Made by a program: the position numbers and the translations under genes. A DNA stretch of 6,723 nt from positions 1,984 through 8,706 of the forward strand of contig JAHEGF010000005.1 in NCBI GenBank assembly GCA_024645155.1, written 5' to 3'. Shown here piece by piece: positions 5,254-6,723 of the stretch (positions are counted from its first letter, which is position 1; every line of letters begins with the position of its first letter). This stretch comes from Phyllobacteriaceae bacterium (GTDB lineage Bacteria > Pseudomonadota > Alphaproteobacteria > Rhizobiales > Rhizobiaceae). The notes under the pieces were generated by a model, which saw only the letters and a program-made list of their open reading frames with translations, made no database searches and was not told the origin of the DNA.

Positions 5254-6723
5254 ATGACCATCATGCAATTGCGCAGTTATGTTGCTGGCACGTGGGTTGG
5301 GCCGGATGAAGGCGCCCGGGCGATTTCAAGCGCCGTCACCGGTGAGAAAATCGCGGTCGCTGGAAATTCGTCGCTGGATAACGGCGCCATGCTGGACTTC
5401 GCACGCAATTCGGGTGGTCCGGCGCTGCGCGAAATGACGTTTCATGACCGGGCCCGCAAACTCAAGGATCTCGCCAATTACCTGGCCGCACGCAAGGATG
5501 AACTTTACACGCTTTCCTATATGACCGGCGCAACCAGGCAGGACAGCTGGGTCGATATCGAGGGTGGCATTGGCACATTGTTTGTCTATGCTTCAAAAGG
5601 CCGCCGCGAGATGCCTGATGCAAAGGTCTTTGCCGATGGCGAAGTCGAGATGCTATCGCGTAATGGAACATTTATCGGCCAGCACATCTGCACGCCGCTA
5701 CCGGGCACCGCAGTTCACATCAACGCCTTCAACTTCCCGGTTTGGGGCATGCTGGAAAAGCTTGCACCCGCATTGCTTGCCGGCATGCCAGCGATCGTCA
5801 AACCGGCCACAGCCACCGCTTATCTGACTGAGCGCTGCTTTGAGATGATGATCGAAAGCGGCATCTTTCCAAAAGGCACCGTGCAGCTGGTTACCGGCGG
5901 TACCGGAGACCTGCTTGACCGCCTCGACTATCAGGACGTCGTCAGTTTTACCGGGTCGGCCAATACCGCGCACATGTTACGGGCCAATCCCAACCTGCTC
6001 CATAATGGCGTCCGCTTTATCGCCGAACAGGACAGCCTCAATGCCTCCGTGCTCGGGCCTGACGCGGCAGAAGACACCCCGGAATTCGACATATTCATCA
6101 AGGAAGTAGCGCGCGAAATCACCACCAAGGCCGGCCAGAAATGTACCGCCATCCGCCGTATACTGGTTCCGCAGAATGCTGTTGCTAACGTCATCAGTGC
6201 TTTGGAAGCAAGATTGGCCAAGACCCGCATCGGGAACCCCGAACTCGAAACGACGACTATGGGTGCGCTGGTATCGCAGGCGCAAAAAAAGGATGTGCTC
6301 GAAAAGGCAACCCTGATCGCCGAGGAATGCGACCGTGTCATTGGAGATTCCGAACGCTTTGAGGTCGATGGTGCCGATGCCAGGAAAGGCGCGTTCCTGC
6401 CGCCAATGGTTTTCCGCTGCAACGATCCTGATGGTGCGTCGCATGTTCATGATACCGAGGCTTTCGGCCCGGTTTCGACCGTGATGGGCTACCGTGATCT
6501 TGGCCATGCAACGGCATTACTCAATCGTGGCAAGGGCAGCCTCGTTGCTTCGCTGTTCTCGCATGACACTGCGGTTGCGGCACGGGTGGTTTCGGACTCG
6601 GCGGGATCACACGGACGGATCTACATAAACAACCGCGACAGTGCGAAGGAATCGACCGGCCACGGCTCCCCCCTGCCGCACATGGTCCACGGGGGGCCCG
6701 GCCGTGCCGGCGGCGGCGAAGAG
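5254..6723 (+). CDS. paaZ: bifunctional PaaZ (oxepin-CoA hydrolase / dehydrosuberyl-CoA semialdehyde dehydrogenase), N-terminal part
   Basis: Ring-opening enzyme of aerobic phenylacetate degradation. In E. coli PaaZ, a C-terminal MaoC-like hydratase opens oxepin-CoA, and the N-terminal aldehyde dehydrogenase oxidises the resulting semialdehyde with NADP to 3-oxo-5,6-dehydrosuberyl-CoA. The window holds 490 codons without a stop, nearly the whole dehydrogenase domain; the hydratase domain (full length about 680 aa) would lie beyond the right edge and is not seen. PaaZ-specific stretches are TGATRQDSWVDIEGGIGTLF at 91-110, HINAFNFPVWGMLEKLAPALL, IVKPATATA, FTGSANT at 232-238, TTKAGQKCTAIRR at 290-302 and AKESTGHGSPLPHMVHGGPG at 464-483. 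The catalytic pair is Glu258 (IAEQDSLN) and Cys297, a constant +2 shift from Glu256 and Cys295 of E. coli. The related BoxD of the benzoyl-CoA pathway is less similar at these motifs. Other paa genes are not in the window. Confidence 0.94.
   Translation, partial: MTIMQLRSYVAGTWVGPDEGARAISSAVTGEKIAVAGNSSLDNGAMLDFARNSGGPALREMTFHDRARKLKDLANYLAARKDELYTLSYMTGATRQDSWVDIEGGIGTLFVYASKGRREMPDAKVFADGEVEMLSRNGTFIGQHICTPLPGTAVHINAFNFPVWGMLEKLAPALLAGMPAIVKPATATAYLTERCFEMMIESGIFPKGTVQLVTGGTGDLLDRLDYQDVVSFTGSANTAHMLRANPNLLHNGVRFIAEQDSLNASVLGPDAAEDTPEFDIFIKEVAREITTKAGQKCTAIRRILVPQNAVANVISALEARLAKTRIGNPELETTTMGALVSQAQKKDVLEKATLIAEECDRVIGDSERFEVDGADARKGAFLPPMVFRCNDPDGASHVHDTEAFGPVSTVMGYRDLGHATALLNRGKGSLVASLFSHDTAVAARVVSDSAGSHGRIYINNRDSAKESTGHGSPLPHMVHGGPGRAGGGEE

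Noticed and set aside
6284..6292. A run of seven A in paaZ reading A AAA AAG in frame, the form of a -1 frameshift heptamer.
   Set aside because: No Shine-Dalgarno-like sequence precedes it and no stable hairpin is evident after it. A -1 shift would end about 21 codons later (TGA at 6360-6362), and the zero frame continues with full PaaZ similarity.
5931..6507. Two long overlapping open frames antisense to paaZ (163 and 176 codons).
   Set aside because: They lie wholly within a paaZ frame that keeps family motifs and catalytic residues. Their translations are low-complexity or Arg/Ser-rich mirrors with no recognisable domain.
5254..6723. Alternative naming of the aldehyde dehydrogenase as BoxD (benzoyl-CoA pathway).
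   Set aside because: The stretches TGATRQDSWVDIEGGIGTLF and AKESTGHGSPLP match PaaZ and differ in BoxD as I recall it. Only sequence beyond 6723 showing no hydratase domain would reopen this.

Overview
The window looks like chromosomal DNA of an alphaproteobacterium, probably a rhizobial-type one (Hyphomicrobiales). The main reasons are a PcaQ-type LysR regulator transcribed divergently from a protocatechuate operon, an arrangement typical of Agrobacterium and Sinorhizobium, a moderately high GC content and compact operon structure. This placement is an inference; there is no rRNA or other phylogenetic marker here. No mobile element, tRNA, rRNA or CRISPR was seen.

Layout. Positions 1-4114, minus strand: a tightly packed six-gene operon read right to left, pcaC - pcaH - pcaG - pcaI - pcaJ - pcaF. 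The junctions are 9 nt, 1 nt, 10 nt, a 4-nt ATGA overlap and a 1-nt TAATG overlap. pcaF runs off the left edge. Positions 4115-4215: a 101-bp AT-rich divergent control region. Positions 4216-5130, plus strand: pcaQ. Positions 5131-5253: a 123-bp AT-rich gap. Positions 5254-6723, plus strand: the N-terminal 490 residues of paaZ, the bifunctional aldehyde dehydrogenase/hydratase of aerobic phenylacetate degradation, cut by the right edge.

How the genes work together. PcaHG opens protocatechuate to 3-carboxy-cis,cis-muconate. PcaC decarboxylates the later lactone. PcaIJ activates 3-oxoadipate with CoA and PcaF splits 3-oxoadipyl-CoA to succinyl-CoA plus acetyl-CoA. The two steps between these, the cycloisomerase PcaB and the enol-lactone hydrolase PcaD, are not encoded in the window. 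Phenylacetate degradation, in which PaaZ acts, also ends at 3-oxoadipyl-CoA, so the thiolase PcaF is a point where both pathways could meet.

Points worth attention: the CoA-transferase is of the large CatI/CatJ (glutaconate CoA-transferase-like) type rather than the shorter SCOT-like PcaIJ; pcaD and pcaB are missing from their usual rhizobial positions; paaZ lies beside pcaQ; and an identical palindromic 11-mer occurs once in the divergent promoter region and once inside pcaQ. I saw no wholly new system; this is a recognisable aromatic catabolism locus with an unusual arrangement.
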